Positions 21,078-30,722 of a stretch of 64,000 bases of DNA are shown here, piece after piece. Origin of the DNA: JAAZVM01 sp041694155 (lineage in GTDB: Bacteria; Patescibacteriota; Gracilibacteria; BD1-5; UBA6164). The stretch is from contig JASMTS010000012.1 of NCBI GenBank assembly GCA_041694155.1, positions 192,805 through 256,804 on the forward strand, given 5' to 3'. Under the pieces are notes generated by a model, which saw nothing but the letters and a program-made list of their open reading frames with translations, was not told where the DNA came from and made no database searches. Both the position numbers and the translations under genes were made by a program. The number at the start of each line of letters is the position of its first letter. The first letter of the stretch is position 1.

Positions 21078-22091
21078 ATGAAAATATTCACAATAGAAGA
21101 AAATGATGCAAACCAAAGATTAGATAAATTTTTAAAAAAATTATTTCCAAATGCTACTAGAAGCCTTATATATAAGTTCAATAGAAAGAATAAAATAAAA
21201 ATAAAGTCAGATGATACTGATTTTAAATTTAAAAAAATGGACAATGAATATAAGTTAAAATTAAATGATGAAGTAAAGATTTTTTTGAGTGATTCTGAAT
21301 TTGATACTCTAAATAAAAAAATAGAAAACAATGATATTAAGTTATGAGAGTCATTATCAAAAAAAGATATAGTATATGAAGACTCTAGTTTGTTGGTTAT
21401 AAATAAAAATCCTTGAATAAATGTTCATGCAGGTGACCATAAAACAAAAGAAACAAATATTATAAATCAAGTACATGATTATTTATGAAACTCATTAAAT
21501 AGTCTTACATTTAAACCTAGTCTTATACATAGGATTGATAGAGATACTAGCTGACTATTGCTTATTTGAAAAAGAAAAGATATTTTGACAAAGCTTGTAT
21601 GAGATTTTAAAGACCATAAAAAGGTCAAAAAAATTTATTATGCAATTGTATTATGAAGACTATCTAGAAAATCTTGAGTTATTAAAAAACCACTAAAAAG
21701 GATTCAAGGTGCAGTTAATCAAAATAAAGTTCAAGTCTCTGAGTCATGACAAACAGCCATATCTCATTATAAATTATTGAAAGAATATACTATAAATACA
21801 AATGAATGAAATTTGATTTTCTCTGAAGTCGAAGTTCGTATAGAAACATGAAGAATGCATCAGATAAGGGTACATATGTCTAGTATATGAAACCCTATCT
21901 TATGAGATAAGGCATATTGAGATCAAAAAATAAATAGATTTCTAGAGTTAAATTATGGGCTTTCAAGGCAAGCCTTACATGCTTGGAAGATTGATTTCTT
22001 CCATTATTATAGAAATAAAAAATTTTCTCTAGAGGCTAGGCTTAAAGATGATTTGAAAAATTTTATAAATAAACTAGATAATAAAAAATAA
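21078..22091 (+). CDS. RluA-family pseudouridine synthase (RluC/RluD-like)
   Basis: 337 aa. N-terminal S4 RNA-binding domain (ANQRLDKFLKKLFPNATRSLIYKF), then catalytic LIHRIDRDTSGLLLIGK with the invariant Asp of the HRLDxxTSG motif, and GRMHQIRVHMSSIGNPILGD. It would pseudouridylate 23S rRNA. The target position cannot be told from sequence. The first 90 codons happen to lack TGA. Confidence 0.93.
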
Positions 22092-22097
22092 TTTTTT

Positions 22098-22124
22098 AAG
22101 CTTATTTAAAATAAGCTTTTTTTA
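22098..22124 (+). terminator. Intrinsic terminator after the RluA-like gene
   Basis: AAGCTTATTT/AAATAAGCTT hairpin followed by a T-run, 6 nt past the stop. Confidence 0.85.
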
Positions 22125-22183
22125 TTGATAATTTTATTTTTAGTTGTATTATTTATTTAAATATAAATTAATTTAATATAAAT

Positions 22184-23326
22184 ATGATAGGATTTTTATT
22201 AAAACTTATGCTTACAAGAGGGCTTTCTATGAAAAGGTGGAATAATTTTCCTCGTATAGAAGATGTTAGTCATATGGATAATGTGGGTTATGTTTTACAT
22301 ATTGCTTTATTCTTAGCTTATTTAGAAGAAAAAAATTGAAAAAGTATAGATAAGGAATTTTTGATTAAAAGAATAATTTTCAACTCTTTTTTATCCCTTT
22401 TGATATCTGATATCAATTCTTGAACAAGAGAGTATATCAAAAATATAGATAATTCTATATTCAAAAAAATAGAAGAATTATGAATTCAAAACTTAATGGA
22501 TCTAGATTCTCCAGAATATATTAAATATGATATAAAAGAAACTATATTAAATCAAACTAATGAACTAGAATTATCTATTATTTCTGCTGCAAAAAAATAT
22601 GCATGACTTAATGAGTGTCTTATAAATTCAAAAATATATAGTGATACTTATGAAGTACCTCTAAAAGAAATAAATGATTTTTTATCAAATAAAAGAAAGA
22701 CTTTAAAAAGTTTGGATATATTACTTTGAAATGATGATTATAGAAAGTACCTTAGTCATATTAGAAGACTAAGTCACTCTATGAGATGGAGTTGACAGAC
22801 TAGAATATTTCCTATATCAGTTATGTCACACTTAGTTGTAATAACTTTTGTTGCTTATGTTATATGAAAAATAGAAAATTATAATTGAGCAAATTTTGAT
22901 ATTCAAGAATTGTTATTGAAAACTATTTATCATGATATTCCAGAAGCTATTACTTGAGATATAATAACTCCTACAAAAAAATCAGTTGACTGATTTGAAA
23001 AAGTTTTAGAAAAAGTAGAAATAAAAATGATGGATGACTATATATTTTGTAATGTTGATAGTGATTATAGGGAGTTAGTTTTTGAATATATGCTAAACCC
23101 TTTTGATTGAGAAATCGGTAAAATTGCAAAACATGCAGATATATATTCAGCACTTCTTGAGTCAAAAATAGAAAGAAACTATTGATGAAAAAATTTTTCA
23201 CAAATATACAGAAATATAAAAAAAGTTTTAAACAAAATTGATACAAAAAGTATGGATTATATGCTAAAAAATGTAATTGACAATTTTGATGAAAAAATAG
23301 ATGATGTACATTTAAAAACTAATTAA
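22184..23326 (+). CDS. YfbR-like HD-domain hydrolase
   Basis: 380 aa. RWNNFPRIEDVSHMDNVGYVLHIA and SGQTRIFPISVMSHLVVITFVAYVI...YHDIPEAITGDI follow the YfbR-like HD family (5'-nucleotidase/phosphohydrolase), with an internal duplication-like layout of two His motifs. Metal-binding H and HD residues are present in the second half. The family's usual size is ~200 aa, so this is an extended version. First of a run of four closely spaced genes. Confidence 0.7.
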
Positions 23327-23334
23327 AATAAATA

Positions 23335-24102
23335 ATGGATACATACAATAAATTTTTGGAGTATTATGATGATATAGTTAGATGAATAAATTCTCCATTG
23401 GATGATGAAGTAGAATTTTTGATAGAAGACTGTATAATGGAATATAAACCTAATTCACAAACTATATTGGAAGCAGCCTGTGGTACATGAACTGTTGCTT
23501 TTGAGTTAAAAAACAGATGATATGATGTATCTGGTTTTGATATAAATAAAAAGGCTTTAGACATAGCAAAAGATAAACTATGAGAAAAAAATGTTTATCA
23601 TGCTGATATGATAAACTATGATTTTAATAAAAAATTTGATATTATTTTATGTAACTACAACTCTATTTGTCATTTGTTAAAATGGGAAGATTGGAAATCT
23701 TTTTTTATTAATACTTACAATAATTTGGATAAATGATGACTTTTTGTTTTTGATATAAATACAATTTTTGAATTTGAAAATATAACTCGTGATTTTGCCC
23801 AGTTTTATACATTTTGAAAGGATGTTGTTTGTCTTGAAATGTTTAAAAGACAAAAAGATTCAGAAAAAGATATTGATATTCCATGAATCTATTATGAATG
23901 GCTTATAAAAATATTTTCTCATCAAGATAATGATAACTTTAAATTGACAAAAGAGGTTGTAAGAGAAAATTCTTTTGCTATATCAAAAATAGAAAAAGAG
24001 TTATCTAATATATGATTTAAGCTTGTAGAAAAGGTTGATTATCATTATTGAAAGGTGACTGCTGAAAGTGAAAGGGTTTATTTTATATGTATAAAAAAAT
24101 AA
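23335..24102 (+). CDS. SAM-dependent methyltransferase (class I)
   Basis: 255 aa. ILEAACGTGTVAFELKNRGYDVSGFDINKKALDIAK is motif I plus the acidic loop of a Rossmann methyltransferase; FDIILCNYNSICHLLKW is motif IV-like, and NLDKGGLFVFDINT motif V. Small-molecule type by resemblance; substrate unknown. Starts 8 nt after the HD gene. Confidence 0.8.
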
Positions 24103-24109
24103 TTTTATA

Positions 24110-25222
24110 ATGAAATATGTATTATCAACAATAGCTTGAGTAGAAAGTATAGCAAAAAAAGAAATACAAAAACAATGATGAATAATTGAAGAAACTACTG
24201 ATAGGCTTATAACTTTTTCTGGTTGAGTCGAGCTTATACCTAGAATAAATTTATGGTCTAGAGTATGAAATAAAATGTATTTATTGCTTGCAGAAGAAGA
24301 TAATGTATTAGGTTTTGATCAAATGTTTGATATTATCAAAAATATATCATGGAAAAAATATTTTAAAAAAGATTTTCCTATTGTTATAAAGTCGAGTTCT
24401 ATAAGAAGTGATTTATATTCAGCTAGAACTATTCAAAGTTTATGAAAAAAAGCTATTGTAAATTCTCTTGTTTGAGAATGATGAGTTGTTCATGAGGATG
24501 ATAATTTAGAAAAGCTAGAGGTTTTAGTACTTATTATAGATAACAAATTAAGAGTGTTATTAAATACTTCATGAAGTGCCCTTCATATGAGATGATACAG
24601 GACCAATGCATGAGAAGCACCCATAAAAGAATCACTAGCTGCTGCCCTTGTTTTGTTGTCTGGTTGGAAGTTTAGAGAACCTTTTTATGATGTTTTTTGT
24701 TGAAGTTGAACTATTGCAATAGAAGCTCTTATGATTGCAAAAAATATAGCCCCTTGATTAAAAAGAAATTTTGCTTTTGAGTGATTATGACTTGTTAATA
24801 GTGAAGTTTTTGAAAATGAAAAACTTTTAGCACAAAAAAAACAGTATAATTGAGATTATACTATTAAGGCAAGTGATATTGATAATAGTATGATAGATAT
24901 AGCTCAAGAAAATGCTTTAAGAGCTTGACTTGCTTGAGAAATAAATTTTGAAACAAAAGATTTTAAATCTTATTTTGATAAGGATTTAAGGGGGTGCTTA
25001 GTCTCTAATCCTCCTTATTGAGATAGGCTTAAAGAAGAAGATTTGGTATGATTATATAATAATATAGACAAATTGTTTAGAGTTAATAATAACCTTAATT
25101 GATGAGTTATTTCTAGCTTTATGGACTTTGATAATATTATATCAAATAAAAAGATGTATAAAAAAAGAAAGCTTTATAATTGATGAGAAAAATGTTATTT
25201 TTGGAAAAAGATTAATTGATAA
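24110..25222 (+). CDS. RlmL/YpsC-like 23S rRNA (guanine-N2)-methyltransferase
   Basis: 370 aa. A THUMP-containing N-terminal domain, then LHMRGYRTNAGEAPIKESLAAALV, motif I DVFCGSGTIAIEALMIAKNIAPG and catalytic VSNPPYGDRL (NPPY). This matches the YpsC/RlmL-N family modifying 23S rRNA guanine. 7-nt gap from the previous gene. Two TGA glycines sit in the motif I region. Confidence 0.9.
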
Positions 25223-25230
25223 AAAAAAAT

Positions 25231-25563
25231 ATGCAGACAATATCTAGGTTGATGCCATCTAAATTTAATGAAAAGCTATTATCATGAGAATATATTTTGA
25301 TAGATTTTAGAACTTATGAAGAAAAAATATATTATTGATATATTTGAGGTACTGACTTGTTTATTGATGTATACAGTCGTGATATAGTAGAAAAAATAAA
25401 TTGATTGGATAAGAAGAAAAAATATTTGATTTATTGCTTTCATTGAAATAGAACACAATGAGTTCTTGATTTTATGAAAAAAAATTGATTTATTGAAGTC
25501 TATGATTTGATTTGAGGTATAGAGTATTGGCAAAATTATGGTTATGATATGGTATTTGATTAA
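25231..25563 (+). CDS. Single-domain rhodanese-like protein
   Basis: 110 aa. YILIDFRTYEEKIYYGYIGG is the rhodanese start, and YLIYCFHGNRTQGVLDFMKK is the active loop with Cys (CFHGNRT, matching CxxGxR-T/S). A possible sulfur donor; because no cysteine desulfurase gene is in the window, a link to Fe-S assembly is only speculative. Last gene of this plus-strand run. Confidence 0.85.
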
Positions 25564-25568
25564 AAAAA

Positions 25569-25619
25569 TTGATTTTTTTTAAAAACATATATAATAAAAT
25601 AGTCAATAATGAAAAGGAG
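25569..25619 (+). promoter_or_regulatory. Promoter and strong Shine-Dalgarno for the foreign-looking gene
   Basis: TTGATT (25569-25574) and TATAAT (25590-25595, 15-nt spacer) could be a promoter. AAAAGGAG (25612-25619) lies 8 nt before ATG 25628. Such a canonical ribosome binding site is unusual among the neighbours. Confidence 0.45.
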
Positions 25620-25627
25620 ATTGACAA

Positions 25628-26110
25628 ATGTATAGAATAGTTACTTTGGACCATAGCACTGCTGGTACTCCAGAAGATGGCTTTGGTCTTGATGAATTTG
25701 GTAACTTTTTTGTTGCTATTTCCAAACATGGATTTGATAAAGACAGAGAGGCTGTAATTTTTGTTTTTGATAACAAAAAAGTTATAGCAACTACTGCAAA
25801 AATTATCAATTCCAGAAACTATAAGGCTGACAGACTTAGGTCTATACGCAAAATGGCTAAAAAAAATTCTTATGATACAAGAGTAATAGAAAAAATAATA
25901 GAGTATCATTTGGTTTTTTTGGGTCGTAGAAAGTATAGAAGAAATGTGAATACCTATCTTTCTAGGGTTCATGTAAATAGAATAATTTCCAACATACTTT
26001 CTCGTGTATATAAGCATGTAGGCAGTCATTATGATAGGAGTAGTGTTAACTTGAAAAAACATAAATATCAGGACTTTTATTTTAGGGTAAAAGATGCTGG
26101 TTTTATATGA
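25628..26110 (+). CDS. Unknown protein, no UGA-Gly codons, ends at UGA
   Basis: 160 aa if TGA 26108-26110 is a stop; 178 aa to TAG 26162-26164 if TGA is glycine. All eight glycines use GGN, and CGN arginine codons occur, unlike neighbouring genes. Opens MYRIVTLDHSTAGTPEDGFG and becomes basic (RRKYRRNVNTYLSRVHVNR) in the second half. No family recognised. A terminator hairpin follows directly after the TGA, which suggests the TGA was the original stop and the gene came from a standard-code genome. Confidence 0.7.
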   Translation: MYRIVTLDHSTAGTPEDGFGLDEFGNFFVAISKHGFDKDREAVIFVFDNKKVIATTAKIINSRNYKADRLRSIRKMAKKNSYDTRVIEKIIEYHLVFLGRRKYRRNVNTYLSRVHVNRIISNILSRVYKHVGSHYDRSSVNLKKHKYQDFYFRVKDAGFI

Positions 26111-26116
26111 CAAAAA

Positions 26117-26150
26117 AAGACAAAAAGCTTAAGCTTTTTGTCTTTTTTCT
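26117..26150. terminator. Bidirectional terminator between the 160-aa gene and dnaK
   Basis: AGACAAAAAGCTT/AAGCTTTTTGTCT perfect palindrome plus T-tract. If the upstream UGA were read as glycine, translation would run through this hairpin. Confidence 0.88.
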
Positions 26151-26153
26151 TTA

Positions 26154-28070
26154 TTATACTCTAGTTTTATTATCTCAGTCATTTTCTACATCAGCATCTT
26201 GTACTCAGTCATCATCAGATTTGTTATCTGAATTATCTTCTCAAGTGTTATTTTGTGCTTCAGATCATGGTTGAGAATATAACTTTTGTCATACTTTCAT
26301 TAATTCATCAGTAAGTTCTTTTGTAGGAGCTTCTAATTCTTCTTTTGATGCATCAGATTTTTCTAACACTTCTTTTACTTTAGATATTTTTTCTTCTATA
26401 GATTTTTTATCGTCTTCTTCTATTTTGTCAGAATTATCTTTTATCATTTTTTCAGCTTGTGCAACTGATGAGTCAGCATTGTTTCTAGCATCAACTCATT
26501 CTTTTTTCTTTTTGTCTTCTTCTTTTTTAGCTTCTGCTTCCTTTACTAATTCTTCAACTTCTTTTTCATCCATACCTGTAGAACCTTGTATAGTTATATG
26601 TTGTTCTTTTCCAGTACCTTTATCTTTTGCTGTAACTTTTAATACTCAGTTAGCATCAATATCAAAACTTACTTCTATTTGAGGTACTCATCTAGGTGCT
26701 GAAGCTATACCATCAAGTACAAATTTACCTAATGATTTATTATCAGCTGCCATTTCTCTTTCTCATTGTAATACATGTATTTCTACACTAGGTTGATTAT
26801 CTACAGCTGTAGAGAATGTTTCTGTTTTGTTAGCAGGTATTGTTGTATTTCTAGCTATCATTGGAGTTCTGATACCTCACATTGTTTCTATACCTAGAGT
26901 TAATGGTGTAACATCAAGTAATAATACATCAGTTACATCTCATCCTATAATACCAGCTTGTACAGCTGCTCATAATGCTACAGCTTCATCAGGATTAACA
27001 GATGCATTTGGTTTTTTACCAAAAAATGCTTCTACTTTTTGTTGTACTAATGGAACTCTAGTCGAACCTCAGACAAGAAGAACTTGGTCTAATTCACTAG
27101 CTTGTAATCATGCATCTTCTAATACTTTTTTACATGGCTCTAAACTTTTTTCTACAAAATCTCATACTAGTTCTTCAAATTTTGCTCTAGTTATAGTCAT
27201 CATAAGGTTTTTAGGACCACTAGAGTCTACAGTTATATATGGAAGATTTATATCATAACTAGTTGTACTTGATAATTCTTTTTTAGCTTTTTCTGCTTCA
27301 TCTCTAACTCTTTGAAGAGCCATTGAATCGTTAAATAAATCTATTCCTTGATCTTTTTTAAATTCTTCAATTATATAGTCTGTAATTTTTTTATCAAAAT
27401 CATCTCAACCTAAGTGAGTATCTCAGTTAGTTGCTAGTACTTCAAATGTACCTTCTTCAGATAATTCTAATATAGATATATCAAATGTACCTCAACCTAA
27501 GTCGTATACTGCTACTTTTTCATTTTTACCTTTACCAGCACCATATGATAATGCTGCAGCAGTAGGTTCATTAACTATTCTTTTTACTTCTAATCATGCT
27601 ATTTTACCTGCATTTATAGTTGCTTGTCTTTGGTCATCGTTAAAATAAGCAGGAACAGTAATAACTGCTTCTTTTACCTCAGAACCAAGATATTTTTCTG
27701 CATCTTCTTTTATTTTCATAAGAACATGAGCTCCTATTTCTTCTGGTCTAACTTCTTTTCAATCAAATTTTATTAAAGCTTCACCATTTTTACCTTTTAC
27801 TACTTCATATGGAACATTTTTTATTTCATCTGCTACTTCATCATATTTTCTACCTATAAATCTTTTTGCAGAAAAAATTGTACCAGCTGGGTTTGTAATA
27901 GCTTGTCTTTTTGCAGGAGTACCAACTATTATACTTCCATCTTTGTGTGCTACTATAGAAGGTGTAGTTCTATTTCATTCTGCATTTTGAATTACTTTAG
28001 CTTCACCTCATTCCATAAAGGCAACACATGAGTTAGTAGTACCTAAGTCTATTCATATAATTTTTCCCAT
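26154..28070 (-). CDS. dnaK: Chaperone DnaK (Hsp70)
   Basis: 638 aa, standard length. MGKIIGIDLGTTNSCVAFMEGGEAKVIQNAEGNRTTPS is the ATPase start; further family motifs include the phosphate-2 GIDLGxG-type loop and the ELEE/KDAG core. The C-terminal ~60 residues are an acidic Asn/Asp-rich tail ending NKTRV rather than EEVD. Preceded by a CIRCE operator and a -35/-10 pair, so it is HrcA-regulated. No grpE or dnaJ is adjacent. Confidence 0.97.
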
Positions 28071-28142
28071 ATATTTTTATATTAAAATTTAAAGTTTGTA
28101 ATTTTTCTTGTATTTTTTTAAAGTCATTTTTTATGACTTGGC

Positions 28143-28173
28143 AGTATATTATCATTTTTTTTATTTCTGTCAA
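28143..28173 (-). promoter_or_regulatory. dnaK promoter
   Basis: On the minus strand: TTGACA (28173-28168), a 16-nt spacer and TAATAT (28151-28146), about 75 nt before the dnaK start codon. The CIRCE operator lies directly upstream of the -35. Confidence 0.6.
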
Positions 28174-28179
28174 AACTTT

Positions 28180-28206
28180 TTAGCACTTTTTTATATAGAG
28201 TGCTAA
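28180..28206. promoter_or_regulatory. CIRCE operator (HrcA site)
   Basis: TTAGCACTT-N9-GAGTGCTAA with one mismatch in the left arm compared with consensus TTAGCACTC-N9-GAGTGCTAA. The 9-nt spacer is exact. CIRCE is the binding site of repressor HrcA, so an hrcA gene is expected elsewhere in the genome. Confidence 0.9.
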
Positions 28207-28227
28207 AAAATACTTTTAGATAAAAAA

Positions 28228-28250
28228 AACAGGGTTATTAACCCTGTTAA
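28228..28250 (-). terminator. Terminator after the YdcH-like gene
   Basis: AACAGGGTTA/TAACCCTGTT hairpin followed on the minus strand by eight T residues. GC-richer than other terminators here. Confidence 0.85.
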
Positions 28251-28271
28251 ATAAAGTAATTCAGGCTATAT

Positions 28272-28508
28272 TTATGCCAATTTTCTTTCTTCATTTTGTT
28301 GCATATAGCTTGAAATCGCTGATTGAATCTTGTCTTTTAAGAAACATTTTCGTTTTTTGAGTTCCACGATATTCGTGTATTCGCTACAGTTATTAACTGA
28401 AGCTGAAACTCTTTTGAATTCTTCAACCAGCGCACCAAAATTATCATCTTCTTGTGAGATTTTGGCGATTACTTCTTTGTTTTCTTTCAGAAACTGAGAT
28501 TTCCTCAT
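28272..28508 (-). CDS. YdcH/DUF465-like small protein, probably acquired
   Basis: 78 aa. LKENKEVIAKISQEDDNFGALVEEFKRV and ELKKRKCFLKDKIQSAI follow the YdcH/DUF465 pattern (F..L...Y, LKKRRLxLKDEI). Its Gly is GGT with no TGA, the base composition is less AT-rich than flanking genes, and a strong AAAAAGGAG Shine-Dalgarno lies 6 nt before ATG 28508. DUF465 is mainly proteobacterial, which supports lateral acquisition. Function unknown. Confidence 0.75.
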   Translation of the reverse strand: MRKSQFLKENKEVIAKISQEDDNFGALVEEFKRVSASVNNCSEYTNIVELKKRKCFLKDKIQSAISSYMQQNEERKLA

Positions 28509-28653
28509 CTGATACTCCTTTTTGATTTATTTTCCACTTACTTACTAAGTAAGCCATTATTTTATAATATTTTTTTTTATTAAGTCAAATTTTGTTTTTC
28601 TGCTTTTGTGTGTTATAATATTTAAAATAATTATTTTGATTTGTTAATTATTA

Positions 28654-28791
28654 ATGATGAAAATTATGGTTGAAAATATTGAAAATATAGAAAGCAATGA
28701 AAAAGAAGAAGAGTTTTCTAATGAATTTGATCAATATGTTTCTTTTTTAGAAAGAAAAAGAAATCAGATAGATCATATTATAGATAAATAG
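28654..28791 (+). CDS. Possible 45-aa acidic peptide
   Basis: MMKIMVENIENIESNEKEEEF..., Glu/Asn-rich, ending at TAG 28789-28791. No Shine-Dalgarno and no homologue recognised. It is directly followed by the first copy of a 47-nt terminator-like repeat, which supports transcription. May be spurious. Confidence 0.4.
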   Translation: MMKIMVENIENIESNEKEEEFSNEFDQYVSFLERKRNQIDHIIDK

Positions 28792-28803
28792 TATCTATTA
28801 CAA

Positions 28804-28850
28804 TTGACAAAGTATTATATGTGTATAAATTAGACATATAATACTTTTTT
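28804..28850. repeat. 47-nt repeat, copy 1 (perfect hairpin with T-tract)
   Basis: Identical to 30664-30710. The core is a 14-bp perfect stem, AAAGTATTATATGT (28809-28822) / ACATATAATACTTT (28834-28847), with an 11-nt loop and trailing T residues: an intrinsic terminator shape. Confidence 0.9.
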
Positions 28851-28872
28851 TATTGAAATTTGTTAAATTATT

Positions 28873-29724
28873 TTATTCGTAAATTTCATAATCATAAAAA
28901 TATAATGGATTTGAATTTCTTTTATATTTAGTATAAGTTAATCTAATATCATTTGATCATTCTCTTAAATCAATTTCTACTTCATAATAAGGCATCAAAA
29001 TCACAGAAATATATTCATTTCATTTCCAATTTTTAACTAAATATTTTTGAGCTTTGTATTTAGTTTTTATATTTTCATATTTTTTTGTATTGCCTAAATA
29101 GTTAACTCAAACTGTTAAATTGTTTGGTAATTCTAGATCATCAAAAATTGTTAATCTTGTATTTTCATATGAATCTACTCAAGAAGTAAACATTGTTCAC
29201 AATAATTCGTTATTAAATGGTTCAATAACAATCTTTGTTTTTTGATTTTTATCACTATATATATTTATATTATCTACATTGCCTATTGTTAAATAATTCT
29301 CAATTTCTATTATATCATTTTTTTCTCATTCAAAATATTTTTCAGCTGCTCAAAATGGAGCTTTATAACTTTCAAATACTCAAAATTTTTGAGTATTTCA
29401 AAATATATATAATACTCCAGATTTAGAAAGTTTTATTAAATTATTTTTTCATATTAATTCATATAAATAATTTACTTGTCAAGATAATCTAGGTAATTCT
29501 ATTTTGTTATTATTTCTATCTATAGATTTTCTATTAACATGATATTTTATTTTTCATCATCAATCAAGTTTTACATTTACCTTTTTATTTTCTTGATAAA
29601 AATAAAAAGGTTCTTTTCAATATTTTTCAATAATATTTTCAGTATTTATTATATTTTTCGAAGCAAAAGAAGTATTAAAAAATGATAATAATATTATAGC
29701 AATAGTAATAATTTTTTTATTCAT
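28873..29724 (-). CDS. Secreted hypothetical protein
   Basis: 283 aa. The N-terminal signal peptide KKIITIAIILLSFFNTSFAS precedes a beta-rich, Lys/Asn/Tyr-rich domain with repeated Y-x-F patterns (for example KNWKGNEYISVILMPYYEVE). It contains several TGA glycines, so it fits the host code, unlike its neighbour to the right. No known family. It lies between the two 47-nt repeats and is divergent from the CHAP-like gene. Confidence 0.7.
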
Positions 29725-29942
29725 AAAAGTTATAAATTAATTAATAAATTTAAAGTTTAATTTTAAGTAATTTATTTTTTAAGTCAAAAGTTTTTATTAT
29801 TTAAAACATTTTAATGCGATTTTAATATACTATGAGTATAATGATATATTTTATATTAAATATTGGCTTAAAATAGATGGTAAAAGTATAAAAATAATTT
29901 GTATTATTTCAAAATTTTTTTATACTTTCGAAACTTTCAATA
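29725..29942. promoter_or_regulatory. Divergent promoter region with TATACT-N3-AGTATA palindrome
   Basis: TATACT-ATG-AGTATA (29826-29840) is a perfect inverted repeat and may overlap a -10 box for the CHAP-like gene. Related sequences occur before sufC (3135-3149) and at 36671-36685. Confidence 0.4.
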
Positions 29943-29972
29943 ATGAAAGTAAAATCAAAAAAGGATGAGACA

Positions 29973-30593
29973 ATGTTAAGTTATTTTTCTACCGCACGTT
30001 TTTTTATTGTTTTTGTTTTCTTTTTTTCTTCAGTTGTTTTTGCTGGAGAGGCAAGGATTTCAAATGAGTTTAAAAATACTATGAATTATTTGGATGATAA
30101 TCCAGATAATGTGTTAGAAGCTACAATAAATGGAGCAACAGGATGGAAATTTTTGTATACATCTGAAACATCAGATGTATATACTGGATTTGGACAATTT
30201 GGACAAGTAGATGATTTAGGGTCTATTTATATTTCATTAGCACCAATTAATGAAGTAAATGCTGTAGGTTATCAATGTGTAGGTTTTGTAAAATCTGCAA
30301 GTCTTGATTTACGAAATACAGGTACCTCACAATGGATGAGAGGTGAAAGAGTAACATCTAGTGTATTACCAACTAGTGGTACTATAATTGCTACTTTCGA
30401 TAGTTTCGGTAATTATGACCATGGCCATGTTGCAGTTTATATTGCAAAAATTGGTAATTATATATATGTGCTTGACCAAAATTGGGATGGAACAGGCTCA
30501 AATCCCGTAGGTAAAATTTATTTACATGCTATACCTTTTTCTGGAAATGGAGGAGTTAATGATGCAAACAGTTACTATCGTGTAGAAATTTAA
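29973..30593 (+). CDS. Secreted CHAP/NlpC-P60-like (BPSL0067-type) amidase-fold protein
   Basis: About 206 aa from ATG 29973, chosen because AAAAAAGGA (29957-29965) lies 7 nt upstream; an upstream in-frame ATG at 29943 would add 10 residues. Signal peptide FFIVFVFFFSSVVFAGEA. GYQCVGFVKSA holds a candidate catalytic Cys, DHGHVAVYI the His, and YVLDQNWDG the third residue, as in CHAP/BPSL0067 papain-like amidases. About 20 glycines are all GGN, none TGA: signs of recent transfer. May cleave peptidoglycan. Confidence 0.75.
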   Translation: MLSYFSTARFFIVFVFFFSSVVFAGEARISNEFKNTMNYLDDNPDNVLEATINGATGWKFLYTSETSDVYTGFGQFGQVDDLGSIYISLAPINEVNAVGYQCVGFVKSASLDLRNTGTSQWMRGERVTSSVLPTSGTIIATFDSFGNYDHGHVAVYIAKIGNYIYVLDQNWDGTGSNPVGKIYLHAIPFSGNGGVNDANSYYRVEI

Positions 30594-30608
30594 TTTTTTG
30601 TCTATAGA

Positions 30609-30642
30609 AAATAGCTCAAGTTTTATCTTGGGCTATTTTAAT
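30609..30642 (+). terminator. Terminator after the CHAP-like gene
   Basis: AAAATAGCTCAAG / CTTGGGCTATTTT imperfect stem followed by T-rich sequence. Confidence 0.65.
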
Positions 30643-30663
30643 CATAAAGTTTTTATTATTATT

Positions 30664-30710
30664 TTGACAAAGTATTATATGTGTATAAATTAGACATATA
30701 ATACTTTTTT
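30664..30710. repeat. 47-nt repeat, copy 2
   Basis: Identical over 47 nt to 28804-28850 with the same 14-bp hairpin. It lies 13 nt before proS and after another terminator, so it is not needed as the CHAP gene's terminator; this suggests duplication with the intervening cargo. Confidence 0.9.
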
Positions 30711-30722
30711 ATTTACAAAAAT

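Noticed and set aside
25490..26113. 207-aa minus-strand ORF
   Set aside because: Antisense of the rhodanese and 160-aa genes; no features of its own and it overlaps both.
28804..28850. Promoter reading of the 47-nt repeat (TTGACA plus TATAAT-like)
   Set aside because: The boxes are 14 or 27 nt apart, and the perfect hairpin with T-tract fits a terminator or repeat better.
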